Part shown: piece after piece, positions 63,413 to 64,000 of the stretch
How the letters are laid out: the number at the start of each line of letters is the position of its first letter
Position numbering within the stretch: the stretch's first letter is position 1
NCBI GenBank assembly: GCA_013398275.1
Contig: VZSE01003980.1
Span: 381,263 to 445,262 of the forward strand
Length of the DNA: 64,000 nt
Direction: 5' to 3'
DNA from: Promerops cafer
Lineage: Eukaryota > Chordata > Aves > Passeriformes > Nectariniidae
The notes under the pieces: model-generated
Seen by the model: the letters and a program-made list of their open reading frames with translations, nothing else
Databases searched by the model: none
Told to the model about the DNA's origin: nothing
Program-made: the position numbers and the translations under genes

Positions 63413-63843
63413 AGCCATTTGCTGAATTTTTGAATCATGGGTTCTATAAACTGTTCAGATTGGTGAAGCTCCACCAAGAAATTCTGCCAGCTCTCTAACA
63501 GTGATTTGAAAGAGAGGAAGGACTATTCTGCCCACCTGTTCTGACCTTCTGTCATAATTCCTGAAATAAAATTGTTTTTTTCCCTTTCACCACATAAGCA
63601 AATGTTACCAAATCATCATTATCAGAATAATATTTATAGTACAGTCTAGATAAAGGGGAAGGAGGTCTGAAACAGATAAATAAGGTTGACCCCAATCATT
63701 TCTGAAAATCCAAATATGGCAAAATATACACACATAATAAAAACATCCTTATCTTGTCACACAGAGGTAGAAGATGGCTCATTGCAACATGTGGTGCCAG
63801 TGTAAGGGTTTCCAATGTCATACAGCAAATCAATTTCTAAATT

Positions 63844-63856
63844 AAAAAAAAAAAAA
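63844..63856. repeat. Poly(A) tract
   Basis: A 13-base A homopolymer. Confidence 0.8.
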
Positions 63857-64000
63857 GGAATTTCATGTTTTAAAAATCTGATAAGATTTCTCCATCTGCC
63901 ATGTGCTACACTTGACAGCTGCTTCCTTTTGCACAGCTAAGTTCAACATGACCTCAGCCAGACAGAGTGTGTAGGGTATAAGGCTATTGTTGAACATATT

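Larger units (their letters stand above)
59531..64000. other. Unannotated AT-rich DNA, no gene seen
   Basis: No supported gene to the end of the window. A-rich runs at 61755-61789 and 63844-63856 and the tandem duplication at 63359-63412 are the only structures noted. A 98-codon plus frame (62770-63066) is unrecognised. Confidence 0.55.

Overview
This window reads as gene-free nuclear DNA from a bird. It is AT-rich and CpG-poor by eye, with many short homopolymer and A/C-type tetranucleotide tracts. The interspersed repeats I recognise are CR1 non-LTR retrotransposons and one endogenous-retrovirus LTR of a kind familiar from neoavian, especially songbird, genomes. Class Aves is well supported by the CR1 copies; the songbird placement rests on recall of the LTR family and is less certain. 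I find no convincing protein-coding exon, RNA gene, bacterial-type operon, CRISPR array or functional mobile element. The longest reading frames are CR1 remnants, products of low-complexity sequence, or chance frames in AT-rich DNA. The window is best read as a gene desert or the inside of a large intron.

Layout: 1-35 kb is unique-looking AT-rich DNA. It holds a 43-bp CR1 tail (4138-4180, minus), an older CR1/L3-like tail (10291-10371, plus), a ~225-bp nearly pure A/C tract (11125-11350), scattered microsatellites and purine tracts, and one strong hairpin (30202-30241). A 5'-truncated, inactivated CR1 lies at 35535-36500 (plus). A second CR1 of a different subfamily lies at 46992-47823 (plus). 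A ~990-bp apparent solo LTR lies at 51324-52313 (minus).

The most consequential observation concerns the assembly. The segment 51820-53728, half LTR and half unique flank, reappears apparently base for base at 53876-55784. A third, 145-bp copy (53730-53874) sits between two single-base N gaps at 53729 and 53875. This looks like contigs with unmerged overlaps, giving about 2,056 bp of false duplication, rather than real biology. From 55785 to the end the DNA is again unique AT-rich sequence with simple repeats and one small CpG-richer pocket (about 56780-56870).

I did not find a previously undescribed biological system and do not claim one.
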